DNA of 64,000 bases, taken from positions 83,515,603 through 83,579,602 of the forward strand of contig NC_054535.1 in the NCBI RefSeq assembly GCF_017654505.1, read 5' to 3'. The notes under the pieces are model-generated. The model did no database searches. It worked only from the letters and a program-made list of their open reading frames with translations, and was not told where the DNA came from. How positions within the stretch are numbered: position 1 is the first letter of the stretch; each line of letters starts with the position of its first letter. This document shows positions 10,601 to 24,660 of the stretch, in pieces. The translations under genes were made by a program, and so were the position numbers. This DNA is from Polyodon spathula. Lineage: Eukaryota > Chordata > Actinopteri > Acipenseriformes > Polyodontidae.

Positions 10601-13600
10601 ATTTCAATACACTTCAGTAGTATCCGCCACCTCCTTTTCAATAGCCCAAACACCTGTTCAACCACTCAGATTTGGCCCAATATATTATTAATAAAGATAT
10701 AACCTCCACACAGATGATGTGTGAAAAACAGTGTGGGCGACAATGCTAAAACAAACTATTCAGAAAGCCAGCATGATCCATTAGCAAATCAGAGCTTTAT
10801 AACCATTTACGTCAAACACAATGTCACGTGGATTTCCCCGGGAGAGTCTCTCGTGTATCCTTCTCGTTTCCTGCTAAACTGCACGAGAATCAAACCGGGG
10901 CCTTACACATGGCTAATTTAAATATCAACCCCTCCCCCTTCTCCATTCATTTGCATAACGTTGGGGGAAAAGTGGGCGTTCCCAAGAAACTGAAAGGCTT
11001 CACATGGAAACTGAAAAGATATACCAAGTCCATGTTATTTCGTGAGACAGAAATGTGTCCAGTAAGAGTAAACACACAACTAAGCCAATCTGGGGGGCCC
11101 ACGTGCGGTGATTGGCTAAAACTAAAAAATAAATATGTATTACTTGTCGTGACACACGTGCATCAGCATATGAAATTAACTAAGTAAAAGAAAAGCAATA
11201 GGCAAGTGTATGTTAATAAACTATAATAATAAAGTAACAGACAAACTAATGTCAATAAACTGTCAAACTAAATTGACACCTACACATGTTAAAAATGCAG
11301 CAGCAATATACAAGACATGCACATTATTTAGTAGAATGATGAAGAAACTCACCAGAACACCAAATTGCTTGGCAGCTTGTGTCTGATTCAGGTTTTTTTC
11401 AAGCGCTCAAACCATTTCCAACTTTTTATAGCAAGAGAAACAGCGGCGCAAGTATTTTCTTAGGAGACCTTCCTATAAGCGGAGACTACTGTATTACATA
11501 TAAATAAATACATAAAACATCTAATTTATTTCATTTTTTTTTAGAAGGCAATGCCTCCTCTGCCTCCTCTGACAAGCCGCAACTGCTCCAGCAATACATC
11601 TGCACCAACAAATTGGTTATGCAAGAAACTATATTTGTTTTGTCACATCAGTTAAAATGTTCAAGTGAATCTCAGCCATGGAGTATTGATGATTCAGTAA
11701 TCCTGCAAAGAAATGTTTGGTAAACTTAATAAGTAGTATATAGACAGTCTTAACTAAATTAAGAAGAGTAGTCTTCCTTTTAACATATGGTTCTTCTGAC
11801 ATGCCATGGGTTGTCCAGTACAACTAAGAAGACATTGTTATTGACAGTGTGTGCAAAGCAGGAGGATTTAGATCTCCAATTACCATGGACTCACTTACAG
11901 GCCCTGTCACAGCTGCACAACACATTTTCAACAACTGCTCCATGAGTAGACAAGAAGGCTGCTGTTTTTGCACAAGACTGATACAGGGAGCCGGCCTTTG
12001 GGGTAGATTAAACTATGCTATAGCTCTTTGATGAACTTAGCAGCACACACTGGGTATATTTACAGACACCCAACAACACTGGCAGGCATTACTTCTGATG
12101 TGTTTCCAAACACTTGAAGAAGCTATGGACTTCAAGAAGCTAAGGACATATCTCAGTTTTATTACTGCAGCTATAGCTCAATGTCTTATTGTCAACTTAC
12201 TAACTTAATAATGTTTTGTAAATGAGATGTCTTTAGAAGTGTTTTATAAGTTTCAAAGTCTGTTTGTATTCTATCTGTTTAATTGTACACACATCCCTCC
12301 AGTACTGGATTCAAATACTTATGAAAATAAATATTTACAAATAGGAGAATAAATAGGTTGGCAATTATTCCTTGGTTAAAATATTAGTGTATACATTTAC
12401 ATGGCAGATACCTGGTGTACATATAAACATTTTATTTTTCTTATCAATTAAGTGTCTTCAGAATCACTACAGAATCATCTGTCATATGTGTAGTTTTATT
12501 ACCCGGCTGATTTGCAAAAAATTCTAATCGAACCCCTGAGTTTCTTTGTGGTACCTTGTGGCTTGAGTTCATTTTGTAAGCGGATTTAGAAATTTAGAAG
12601 TAATGTTCTGTCTATCCTTAGAAAACACTCAAATATTTTAAAACGATGGATTAAACAAGAAATCCCCAGGGAGGTTCATGATCGATTTTGGAATAAGAAA
12701 AGCTATTAGACATAGTGTTATCAATATTTGTTTCAAAATCCTCTTTATGATTCACGTCTCAGAAAAGTTGACTGTAAACCACTTGTTCTAAAAAGGATGA
12801 GGCCTAGATTTTACAATAAACTCACCAGAAACACATCATGGAAGTCAACATACAGCATGCATCAATAGATTTAATAAAAAAAACGTATTAGTTTCTTCCA
12901 TAAACACAATATAACCAACCAAATACTAATACATCTTTAGTAACTGTCAGAACAACAGAGATAAACAAACTTCTTGGATAAAAAAGATGGTAGTTAACCT
13001 CCTGGCTTGCTTTTATAAGCAGCTTCCTGCCCTCACTCCAGCTGCAGCACTTTCAGGGGCTTCACAGGCATTGTTTAAAATAGTGTTTCAAACAGTGGGG
13101 GGCAACAGTCTTTCTGCAAACTCGCACACAGTCCTTCTGTAAGGAAGAAACACCCTTTGTCAAAAGCTGTCCAAAAACTGTTCAGTAAAGGTCCTTTTCT
13201 TACATTTTGTCTCCCACAGAATAAATGCAGCCTGTCTGCTTAAGCCCTGCGCCTGGGAGGCCTGTATTCACCTGACTCACTCAGCTGTGCTCTGCCATGG
13301 CAGTCACTCCTCTTAGAAAGTCAAGCTTGAACCTGTAGTGGTGCCCAGGCATTCTGCACTGGCTGGAATCTTCACACTTCCCTAAGCAAGCCTTGTATTG
13401 CTTAAAGGGCTTCAGAACACAAGCTTTCAACCCTTTGGGGGCCCACTGTAATTACACAAACATTAAACCAGCTCAGGTTTGAAGTTTGTTTTCAACTACC
13501 AGCGAGTGTACTTGGAGAACATATCACTTAAAAACTGCCCTTGCTTGGTTCTGAATAGCTTCCCATTTGAAGTCCTCTCACACAGTTTACGCTACATTCT

Positions 13601-14093
13601 GGTTGACATGTTTTACTATGAATTTCAAGAAGATTAAAGTAACCTCACAATGTAAATACATCCTACAATTTATATAAAAACTAAGAATTAATGTCCATTT
13701 CTGTGTGTTGCCTATTCAATGTGCCACTATTATTTAAATCCGTTTGGGGTTTACTGGCTGGTAGGTTCAAGTGACAACTTATACATGGCTTACTGAATGT
13801 AAAAATGTTTAAAATATCATAGAGCTATAGTTTTATTCTGTACACAAGTTACTATCTGCTGCCGGTATACACAGTATACTACTTGCAGCAAGTAAACTGA
13901 GAAGAGAGGGTAGTACCCCCTTTTTTTTAAAAAAATGGTATTCTTTTTAATAAAAATATGCCTTCCAATCATTTGTTGTTAATATTCATCCTTAACAATT
14001 TTGACTTCCATTTTGAAATATAAACCCAAGATTGTAATATCTCTACACGTATAACCAGTGACTGATGCATATGAACAGCTGTTTGCAAGAAGT
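10601..14093. other. No gene recognised
   Basis: Long stretch without a supportable coding exon, apart from the CpG-enriched patch listed separately. Positions 12990-13620 are less AT-rich and look like old repeat-derived sequence, but I cannot name a family. Open frames at 11849-12031 and 11629-11823 (minus) have no recognisable domain. Confidence 0.45.
10800..11170. promoter_or_regulatory. CpG-enriched patch with CCAAT and E-box motifs
   Basis: Unlike its AT-rich surroundings, this stretch holds many CpGs. It has three CACGTG-type sites (TCACGTGG near 10823, CCACGTGC near 11100, ACACGTGC near 11155) and a GATTGGCT inverted CCAAT box near 11110. It could be a distal regulatory element, a promoter of an unseen gene or the regulatory part of a repeat. 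No exon can be tied to it. Confidence 0.25.
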
Positions 14094-14163
14094 TGGCAGT
14101 GTGGTCCAGTGTAGAGGCATGAAAGCCAGACACTGCCTCACTGTGTGATCTTTGGACAAGTCC
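14094..14163 (+). mobile_element. Fragment of a tRNA-derived SINE
   Basis: 'cagtgtggtccagtgtagagg' resembles the A-box region of a tRNA-type SINE head. It is followed shortly by 'cactgtgtgatctttggacaagtccc', which resembles the core segment ('tgtgaccttgggcaagtc') shared by MIR-like SINEs. The B box that should lie between them is deleted. Confidence 0.45.
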
Positions 14164-17100
14164 CATCCCATGACCAGCTTTTATGAGATATGGGTCAGTT
14201 CAGAAAACACATGCTAGTATTAGTTTTGCTCTTTCTTCTAATGAAAAGCAAAAGATCCTGCAATTTACACAGGAAACTGCATACATTTTTTAAATGTGTG
14301 CACTTATGTACCAAAAACAAAAAACAAAAAATCTATAGAAAATGGCTAATTGTTTTTTTAACATGGGGTCCTATTCACAAACCCACGTTAACCACAAAGT
14401 TTGATATTAAAGACAACTCAAGTTGGACCAAACCCTAGGGAGATACCCTTTTGCATTTTGCACTGTTATTCACAACATACTGTAAGTTTACATCACAAGG
14501 GAAAGAAGGTGATCTGAAATCTATACGTCAACAACTTGCCTGTCAAGTAGTTTGATCAACCTTTCAGAGTGTTTCAACTTTTGGTCTATTCAGTGGAATT
14601 ATTCAATTTCAGCGAGGCTTGGAAATGAGTTACAGAGGTTTAATTGCCGGTTTGACCTTGACTGATGAAATCTTGATGCCTTTAATTAGAGCTTTTGGCT
14701 TTGTAAGGCTCCACCCAATGTTTTTTTTAGCTTAACTTGTAAATATATAGTGTGTGTAGCGTTAATTCCTTAAAACTTGCTCACTAAATATGAAGTAGTT
14801 CTGTTTTTCACTATGGCCACCTGAGTGCTGCATTTGGAATTAAAGACGCCTACGCCTCTAGCCTCTATCAAGAAAAAAACTGCTTTCATGACGGCAGGGG
14901 GGGAGTTCAGTTTCACTCCGGACCCTGGAACAGCAGATTTTAGGGCATTTTCTTTGTTGCTTTTGGGAACTTTCAGGACCAACTACCTTAAGATGCCCAA
15001 ATATATTTCACATTGTGCATTCACCTTGTTTAACATACTACATTTACTTCTTGAGCTAATTAATATTGCCATAAGGGATGTTGTTTCTGTTCTTTTCTTG
15101 CAGAAAATACATTTTGGTAATAACCTAGGTAACACTACAAGAAACTAATGAAACACAAATTAATCTAATCTACTTGTACATTTTACCTCACAGAATGTAT
15201 GAGTGAATGTCTGAAGTTCTGGTTTAGTAATTTCAGCATATGAGTGGGCAGAACATACTGATTTCACATTAAATAAAGTCAAATGCAAACGTCAAGTGAA
15301 ATTTACTGAATGAAAACATCTGTTACAGTTACACTGCTGCATTTTCCACAATATTACCGTTTGTTTTAACAGTCCACGTCTGGTTACAATATATTGCCAA
15401 ATATATCTAAAAGGGGAACATGCTTCTTTTTACCCATTCAGTTTCTCTCTTTATGATGTGTTTTTTTGTTACTTTCTATTTCATGTTATGCTGTGCTTGG
15501 TTTTTTTAAACATTTTTATAAATGACCAAGCATGGCACAAATGATGAGGTAAATGTGCACCACTCCCCACCAGCATAAGAAAGGGCAGGGAAGTTAAAGT
15601 TTTTTTTTTTTTTTTTTTTTTTTTTCAATACAAAAAGAAAGTGTATGAATAAATGTTTATATTCATTTAAGTGAAGCCATCTGCAGCAAACCTCTGCCCT
15701 TATTTTTATCTCCCTAAACCTCATTCTAAACCTTTCTCCTTTGCGAAAGCTTTAATTATAATCAGAAATAAAATTGTTTGTATTGCCCACAGCTGGGTGG
15801 TTTGCCACTCCCATATGTAAACAGGAACAAATGAGTGTAATTGTTTTCAGAGGTCCAGATATTGTAGCTACCAGAGGCAATCTCTCATTTTTACATTTAG
15901 TAACATGCCAATGTGTAAGCCCTAGGGTTAGCTGCCACATCTATCGCATTGCTTGTTTAGCAAAGAGAGAGCTGAAACTGCAAATTTAGCTTTGTTTCAT
16001 AAACAGTACTTAACTGTTTCATCTAACTTGTAGACAGAGCTCTTGTGAAGTCAGACCCAGTATGGGGAAATCAAGGCATTTCATTATTCAGACTTTGGGA
16101 GCTCACAGTAAAAAAAATAAATAAATAAAAGTCATTGTTTTTGGGTATCTCATATTAGTTTATTGTTTTTTACACTTAACTCTTGTTGTCCCCATTTCAA
16201 ATAGCAGATACCAGTAATGCGGTCACTTCAATATTTTTCAATATTCTTAACTGTGCTAAAGAAACCATTATGCCGATGACCACATACATATCTGTGAAGT
16301 CATGTGTCAAAATAGCAGCACAGAAAACAACATCTGTGGAATCATAGGAGGCAGTTAATGGGAAAAACAGGTCAGAACCCAAAACAGGTGGACAACCCTA
16401 CAAAAATCACCCTGGAGATCTTTAAAAAAAAAAAAAAAAAAAAAGTAACCACTATTCCCAGTCCACCCTTTTACCTTGGTAAAAGCATAAGAAAGTTTCC
16501 TGTGTTTTTTTTTTTTTTTTTTTTTTTCTTTTATGTTTCACCTGCTTAACAAGAATGGCCAACACAGTCTTTTGACTGAGCAGTGATTGAAGTCAACCAT
16601 GAGTAATGGTTCCTTTGTGAGCATGTCACATGAACTGCAGTAATACAAAGACTGTGACTTCAGGCTAGGACGTATACTTTCACACAAACAACCATACTAC
16701 AGAATGCGGTCAGTTTGGCAAGATTTCTATTCTTAAAATTGTTAATGCTTAAGGAATGTATTAACTTTTTTGTTTTTTTCAACATAAGGCTTGCTGTTAA
16801 ACAACAATTTAGACATTCACAGAGCTATAAATATACACAGACTGGCATTTAAACCACAAAAGAACAACGGTCATTTAAATGCAGAAGAACACATTGTAAC
16901 TGTATAAATGCCAGAGCCAATGATAAAAAAAATTAAACAAGTCACAGCAATGTACTGTCAAACGTTTTGGAATATCCTTCACCTACACAGAAAGATATAT
17001 ACAATTTCTAGGAAATGTTATGTTTGTCTTTACTCACTCACTGTAGCAATAATATTATTTTTTGTTGTCAAGTCTTGCACTGCAATGCAGTAGCCTACTT

Positions 17101-17711
17101 CAGATTATATGTATTTCGCAGATTAAACTGTAAACTTTTGCAGCGTTCATTGTCTTCTGCTGTACTTTTACTGAACCTCATAGTAATACTCACAGGCAAA
17201 TGTTTCAAACTTACTTTTGATATAGTTTTTTTTTTTTTTTTTTTAAATATATCTACTTTGCTACGTTATTACTCTTATTTACTAATCAGTATCCATCATT
17301 ACATTAATTCAAATATTGAGACATTGCTGTAGTAATAATAAAAACAGAGTATATACACATCTGTCTTAAAAAAGACTCCAAAAACAGATACTGTGAACCG
17401 ATAACAATAATCCAGAAAAATAAACATAATGCATTGTAATGCGATATTTTAATGCAAAAAGAAATTCACTTCACTGCCAGTACAATAATAAAATGATATT
17501 TTCAAACATGCAAAAGTTAATAAAGGTTACCAGGAGCTTTGAAATGCAATTGATTGTTAACTTTTCTACCTGAACAGCAGAAAGGTTAAACGTCGACACC
17601 ATCCTATGAATGCAGTTGTTATTACTGTAATGAAACTGGTTAAATACCTCCAATTCAAATTGTATGCAAGCATTTACCGATATATAAATTGGTAGAAACA
17701 ACAAACTTTAC
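14164..17711. other. No gene recognised; several homopolymer runs
   Basis: AT-rich sequence with a T-run at 15600-15625, an A-run near 16423-16444 and T-runs near 16507-16527 and 17227-17244. The open frame at 14825-15148 and its minus-strand partner have no family resemblance I can see. Confidence 0.5.
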
Positions 17712-18190
17712 CTTGTTTATAAAACTATGGGTGTCCGCAGTACGTTCATGAATCCCGTTCGTCGAATTCTCTTTAGAATCCAATTCTTTGGAAATTAGTC
17801 AGTTAGAAAGAAAAACTCCCCAAAAGTAAAGTTCTAAGCCTATCCATTCACGTGGTATCGTGTAAATGTGGATTATTTAGAGTACAGACAAAAACCCTTA
17901 AAATATATACATTGAAAAAAAAAAAAAAAATACAGTCAGAATGGCACTGTGATGCTCGCCTACTGCTGAAGGCTCGAGATGACAGTGCTCCAGTATGAAA
18001 ACATCACAACAGTTCAGGATGGTGAAAATGAACTGCCGCACCAGTCCAACTCTCCTAGTGATCTCATCACTTCAACAACCAATAAGGGACTCAGGACGCT
18101 TCAAACTAAACGCAACACAACCTGTTTGTGATTTCTAGCGGAACGCTGGTAACTGCGTTTGCGTGTTTTGTTGCCGTACACAGGTATGCA
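17712..18190. promoter_or_regulatory. CpG-enriched candidate promoter or first exon, perhaps divergent
   Basis: CpGs are clearly denser here than on either side. On the minus strand a good donor, AAACAAG|GTAAAG, places an exon end at 17712. On the plus strand another donor, GTACACAG|GTATGC, follows 18180. A CCAAT box (AACCAATAAG) lies near 18080. No coding sequence can be read in either direction, so this would be a non-coding first exon. By my recollection of the human gene order (MARCHF3, C5orf63, then MEGF10), a leftward gene such as megf10 is the natural candidate, but no megf10 coding exon is visible in the window. Confidence 0.3.
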
Positions 18191-20159
18191 TAGGCTACGG
18201 TATTTTTTATTTTGTTTATTTGTTTTCAGAAAATGTTAAACTGAGGAAACTGGGCGATAAACGTGTCAACGATTTTTTTTTTCATTTTTACATGGACAAG
18301 TGAAATATTTAATCCAATTTTTGGGGATGAAAAGTATCAAGCTCTACACATTATGTTTCAATAAACCTTTAAATGTTAGGAACTGTATTTACTTGAATAC
18401 AAAAAAAAAAAGAAAAAAACGGTAACATAGGTAAATTTCATCTGACGCTTAAATAAAACTAGCATATCAGTGTACTTATTATGTAGGTAGCAGGCCTGCA
18501 CGTTTTGAACAAGCAACACCATTAAACTGAACTATACGTTGACATGCTCTCAGTCATTCAAAGTGTTTGCAGTGCTTTAATTAAATATGAAAAATGTAAT
18601 ATGATTTAATCCCTGTAAAAGCGTGATGTGGTATTACAGACCAACTCAATATACAGTAAACATATACATCCACGTTTCTGTGATACAAAAAACTGCTCGT
18701 GTGCTGCAGGTAAAACTTTATAATCACTTTTTTTTTTTTATCATATTGTGCGCAAAGTGCAAAACAAATTCATGTCTGTTAATCTGTCTCCATCTAGCGG
18801 TCATATACTCCACTATACTGCTTTTCACAACCTCAGCACCTTGGATAGGTCTTATCCTTACAGTCACCGCTCTCTTTCACAGCGCTGTGGCAGGTTCAAA
18901 AGTAGATGTCAACTCTTATGTCAATCCCTTTATGTCAGCTGACAAACCTTTAATTTCTGCAAAAGCCGTGTACGGGTTTACTGAAATCCCCGTCTGCCCC
19001 TAGCGTGGTTAGGACCCGGGAGCCCTTGTGGCAGGCATGCATTTAGTGCGCGAGGCAATCTCTCATACTAAACCATTTACAATGGCTGTGCCATAACGTT
19101 CCCGAATCCCGATAAAATAAATTAATACATAAAATTGATGCAAATTTCAAGCTCCTTGGACAACAACATATTCATACATAATCCTATGAAACGTTGGGAA
19201 AGGGTGTATATGTTCTGTAAACTGTACAGGACTGGTAAGAATGATGTTTGTGGTAAGCACAGATCACAAAAACACCAAAAAGCCAAACCAGTGACTCAAT
19301 TAATAACACCTTTCATTGCCAAAGGAAAAAACGGAGATCAGGAAAGCTACATTCAGATTGATTGATAACGTGTTATATACAGCAATAGTGTTTTCATTCA
19401 AAATAAAAGATAGTTGACAATGAAATGTTACTGGCAGGCTCTATGTGCCTTATAATGAATAACATTGCAATACCACGTTGTAGTGTTTTTATTTATTTAT
19501 TTATTTATTTATTTATTATTTTAACTATGTTTTTATGAAGGACTTTCTGAATTTAGAGTGTTTTTTTTTTTTTTTCTCGTTATAAAGTAGGTTCCATAGC
19601 TCGTCCTTTGATGAAGGGGTCAATCTGCAGCACTAAACTCAGCCTTTAGGTTATTTGTGTGTTAGAAGTAGACCTACTAACGCCAACTCTATGTTTTGCT
19701 GTCATGTAAAACCAACTACACTTGCCTGCTTGCAAAGTATTGTTGGCTGCTGCCAAATCAGCCACCTACAACTACAGTAATAAAAACCACAGAGGCCTAG
19801 CAAGAATCTGATTGTGAAGCATGTCATGGTTGTCTTTCTGTTTAATATTCTACCCTTTGAAAAGCAATTAGGAGCACCGTATCAGTGTATTGTTCAGTAA
19901 TAAAGTGGAATAGTTGTATGCCTCTGTCTTATGTCGGTATTCATTTCAGTTCAGGTCACTAAGATTTCAATTTACAAAAGCTCCCTTATTTTGAAAACTC
20001 AGTGTTGACTGGTATCCATTACTTAAAACCAGTGTAATACAGACTTTAAATGGAAAGGACCGAAGAGGCAGAGGGGTAATGCTATCCATCAAAAATAGTC
20101 TTGAAGCCCGGGTATTAAATCTGGAAAAAAAAAACAATGCCAGATCAATATAGGTCAGA
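18191..20159. other. No gene recognised; TTTA microsatellite
   Basis: Contains an A-run near 18400, a T-run at 18728-18739, a (TTTA)n run around 19486-19518 and a T-run at 19561-19576. Open frames at 18623-19003 and 19135-19365 have no recognisable domain. Positions 18990-19110 hold a few CpGs but no exon signal. Confidence 0.45.
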
Positions 20160-20690
20160 ATATTGGACAAAAATTCAAATGGATTCATAGTAGGGGCATG
20201 CTATAGACCACCAAGTTCAGATACTGAGCAAAATAATCTGTTATACAATGGCACGGAGAAGCCATACTAATGGGGATTTCAAATTCCCCCATATAAAATA
20301 GGAAAACCTGGTGTGGAGCACGACAACCGAAACTGTAATCGAAGAAATGTCAAATGACTGCTTCCTAAAGCAATTTGTCAAGAGCATTTCAAAGGGACCA
20401 TGAACAAAGTACACAGAAGAGTATTTGGAGCTGCGAGCACAAGTCAAAAAGGAAGTTAGAAAGGCCAAGAGATAGATAGAAATGAACATTGCCAAGGGGG
20501 CTAAAATGAATTCCAAAAAGTTTTTCCAATGTTATAACAGCAAAAGAACATTCAAGGAGGAGGTACAATGTCTAAAAGATACAAATGGAAACATCATTGA
20601 TGAAGAAAAAAATAGCAAATATATTAAATGATTACTTTTCACAAGTTTTTACAAAGGAGGATATGGACAACATGCCATACATGTCAACCT
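20160..20690 (+). mobile_element. LINE ORF2 remnant, endonuclease to reverse-transcriptase linker
   Basis: In broken + frames the translation gives a 'GDFNFPHI'-like endonuclease end near 20270. After a deletion comes 'YLELRAQVKKEVRKAKR', then 'KKFFQCYNSKRTFKEEV', 'LKDTNGNIIDEEK' and 'NDYFSQVFTKEDM'. This is the linker typical of the CR1/Rex1 and related jockey-type non-LTR elements. Numerous frameshifts and stops show old age. It stands in the opposite orientation to the reverse transcriptase at 22210-23214, so the two are not one insertion. Confidence 0.65.
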
Positions 20691-21760
<1,070 letters not shown>

Positions 21761-21882
21761 GTTTATTTTTAAACTTGTACATAGAATAAAGATATTATCA
21801 GCAGTTTATCAAAACAAACTGTAGTTTAGCTGTAGTATAACTACTGTAACTGCAGTTTGAGAGCACAGTAGTGTGTTTTTGT

Positions 21883-23300
21883 AAGAACATAAGAACATAA
21901 GAAAGTTTACAAACGAGAGGAGGCCATTCGGCCCATCTTGCTCGTTTGGTTGTTAGTAGCTTATTGATCCCAGAATCTCATCAAGCAGCTTCTTGAAGGA
22001 TCCCAGGGTGTCAGCTTCAACAGCATTACTGGGGAGTTGATTCCAGACCCTCACAATTCTCTGTGTAAAAAAGTGCTTCCTATTTTCTGTTCTGAATGCC
22101 CCTTTGTCTAATCTCCATTTGTGACCCCTGGTCCTTGTTTCTTTTTTCAGGCTGAAAAAGTCCCTTGGGTTGACACTGTCAATACCTTTTAGAATTTTAA
22201 ATGCTTGAATTAGGTCGCCACATAGTCTTCTTTGTTCTTTTTGTTTTGTTTTTTTTTTTTTTTTTTAAGACTGAACAGATTCAATTCTTTTAGCCTGTCT
22301 GCATATGACATGCCTTTTAAGCCCGGAATAATTCTGGTCGCTCTTCTTTGCACTCTTTCTAGAGCAGCAATATCTTTTTTATAGCGAGGTGACCAGAACT
22401 GCACACAATATTCAAGATGAGGTCTTACTAGTGCATTGTACAGTTTTAACATTACTTCCCTTGATTTAAATTCGACACTTTTCACAATGTATCCAAGCAC
22501 CTTGTTAGCCTTTTTTATAGCTTCCCCACATTGTCTAGATGAAGACATTTCTGAGTCAACAAAAACTCCTAGGTCTTTTTCATAGATTCCTTCTCCAATT
22601 TCAGTATCTCCCATATGATATTTATAATTTTTATTTCCTGCATGCAGTACCTTACACTTTTCTCTATTAAATGTCATTTGCCATGTGTCTGCCCAGTTCT
22701 GAATCTTGTCTAGATCATTTTGAATGACCTTTGCTGCTACAACAGTGTTTGCCACTCCTCCTAATTTTGTGTCGTCTGCAAATTTAACAAGTTTGCTTAC
22801 TATACCAGAATCCAAATCACTAATGTAGATTAGGAATAGCAGAGGACCTAATACTGATCCCTGTGGTACACCACTGGTTACCACACTCCATTCTGAGGTT
22901 TTTCCTCTAATCAGTACTTTCTGTTTTCTACATGTTAACCACTCCCTAATCCATGTACATGTGTTTCCTTGAATCCCAACTGCGTTCAGTTTGAGAATTA
23001 ATCTTTTGTGCGGGACTTTGACAAAAGCTTTCTGGAAATCTAAATAAACCATGTCATATGCTTTGCAATTATCCATTATCGATGTTGCATCCTCAAAAAA
23101 ATCAATCAAGTTAGTTAGACACGACCTCCCTTTCCTAAAACCATGTTGACTGTCTCCCAGGACCCTGTTACCATATAGGTAATTTTCCATTTTGGATCTT
23201 ATTATAGTTTCCATAAGTTTGCATATAATAGAAGTCAGGCTTACTGGTCTGTAGTTACCTGGTTCAGTTTGTTTCCCTTTTTGTGGATTGGTATTACGTT
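21883..23300 (-). mobile_element. 5'-truncated Rex1/CR1-like LINE
   Basis: Read on the minus strand, the element begins at about 23300 with a 'GKQTEPGNYRPVSLTSI' motif, the start of the reverse transcriptase domain. It runs through the whole domain and ends after the ORF in a short 3' end with tandem octamers of the type (TTATGTTC)n at 21883-21903. A 3' end of short tandem repeats in place of poly(A) is characteristic of CR1-type elements. The endonuclease is absent, so the copy is truncated at the 5' side as is usual for LINE insertions. Confidence 0.85.
22210..23214 (-). pseudogene. LINE reverse transcriptase, largely open
   Basis: A 334-residue frame remains open. Seen in order are 'QHGFRKGRSC' (about residues 23-32), 'VYLDFQKAFVKVPHK' with catalytic Asp59, 'SGVPQGSVLGPLLF' (114-127) and the catalytic 'FADDTK' box at 145-150. 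Further on come 'KCKVLHAG', 'KDLGVFVDSEM' and 'YNALVRPHLEYC', then 'RRATRIIPGL' and 'RLKELNLFSL'. An A-run (T-run at 22250-22266 on +) shifts the frame after 'LFSLKKK', and the normal end of the ORF continues in another frame to about 21900. Both catalytic aspartate regions survive. Missing are the endonuclease and N-terminus. Its role in an intact element is target-primed reverse transcription. Confidence 0.85.
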
Positions 23301-24294
23301 GTTATTGTAATGGCCTGGCTAGCCTGTAGTATATTGTTTGTATCTCTTGGTTTTTACTGTGCAGTCCCACTGCTCTGGGACCCATTTCATAAAAGCTCTG
23401 CGACTGCCATGTACTTGTGATGTGCTTACAAGAACTGGCCTCCACAGAGTTCACACACAGATCATATGACAGAATGCTTTGTCTAAAAATTCAGCAATGT
23501 GGTTGAATTAATTTATCCAAGTATTGCTTAAATAATCCAGATTATTAAATGGCTTGGATAAATTAAGTGCTGTGATTGGCTAAACAAGATCACATGACCG
23601 TGCGGTTCGGTAATAACTGTCTTTGACATCATAGACCATTTTACTTACCTGATCTATTAATATTACTACGCCTTAATAGTAACAATGATCTAAACATTGT
23701 TTCTGTAGATAAAAATGTCAACTTACAACTGAAACAACATTTAAATCATTCAACAACCTGTTTTTTGGCAAATATACTCTGATATTTATTTGTCAGAGAA
23801 CAGAACACAGGAAACTCTGAGGCAAGCAGAAGCAGTAACACTATTCAAAAGCATTCTGAGAAATCACGCAAGTCTCACCCAGCATGTAATGCACTGTACA
23901 TACAGCAGCTGCATCTACTAAATAGCGCCTTATAAAACTGACTAGCGAGTATGCAATATCTAAACTCGACACAAGAGATACATCTCACCACTACCCTCCG
24001 ATTTAAGAAACATGTTTAAAACAAAATTAAAATCTCTCCTGTTCTCTGCTGACACAACCGTTGGGCTTTTAAACAAGGTCGTGTTCGGAATTCTATTGGG
24101 TTCGCCACGGACGGGAAGGACTGCAGCACTGCACAAACTGGCACGGCAGTCGTTTAGACCACTTATCATCTATGCTGGTTTACAATCTAGAGAAATTATG
24201 CCGGTTACCAGCATCGGTGTGAAAACAGCCTCAGAAATTATTCGTCAGTTTCTCTTGAAGACTCCCCCCCCCCCCCCCCCTCCCCCCGTCCCCC

Positions 24295-24332
<38 letters not shown>

Positions 24333-24660
24333 ACTCGGAAGCCCCTTCCTCGATTGCCAATGCAGTGCAGTTTTTGGCTGTTCCTTGAATCCTCCCTCAG
24401 AAGTGAGAAATCAGGCTGCTTTCAATTCACAAATATAATTCCATCTCGAAAAAATGTTACCATAAATGGCAATGTTCAATGTAATGTTTATGGCAAATTT
24501 AAATAAGTACAAAATATGCGTTACAATCAACAGTCTTCAGGGACTATTTTTTCTCAGTGGAAGGATACATAATATATTTCTTATTTTTTTCCTTAAAAAA
24601 GCCAGTTTGTGTAATTATTTATTTTTTAATTTATTTTGTTTTTTTTGCCATTTTAGAAGT
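23301..24660. other. No gene recognised
   Basis: Contains a CCAAT-type GATTGGCT near 23573 and a few CpGs near 23600-24150. Open frames at 23960-24169 (minus) and 24012-24506 (plus) overlap each other, and neither resembles a family I know. The distal part of the plus frame is only the C/A homopolymer. Confidence 0.4.
24263..24331. repeat. Compound poly(C)/poly(A) tract
   Basis: Nearly pure C for 33 bases (two T and one G interruptions) followed directly by about 36 A. A similar C-to-A tract occurs at 33638-33674. Confidence 0.9.

Noticed and set aside
10900..10960. Possible tRNA-like B box (GGTTTGATTCTC) on the minus strand
   Set aside because: The nearest A-box-like sequence is only about 15 bp away and no cloverleaf can be drawn.
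24012..24506. 164-codon open frame with proline- and lysine-rich stretch
   Set aside because: The Pro/Lys part is a C/A homopolymer, the rest matches no family, and an equally long frame exists on the other strand.
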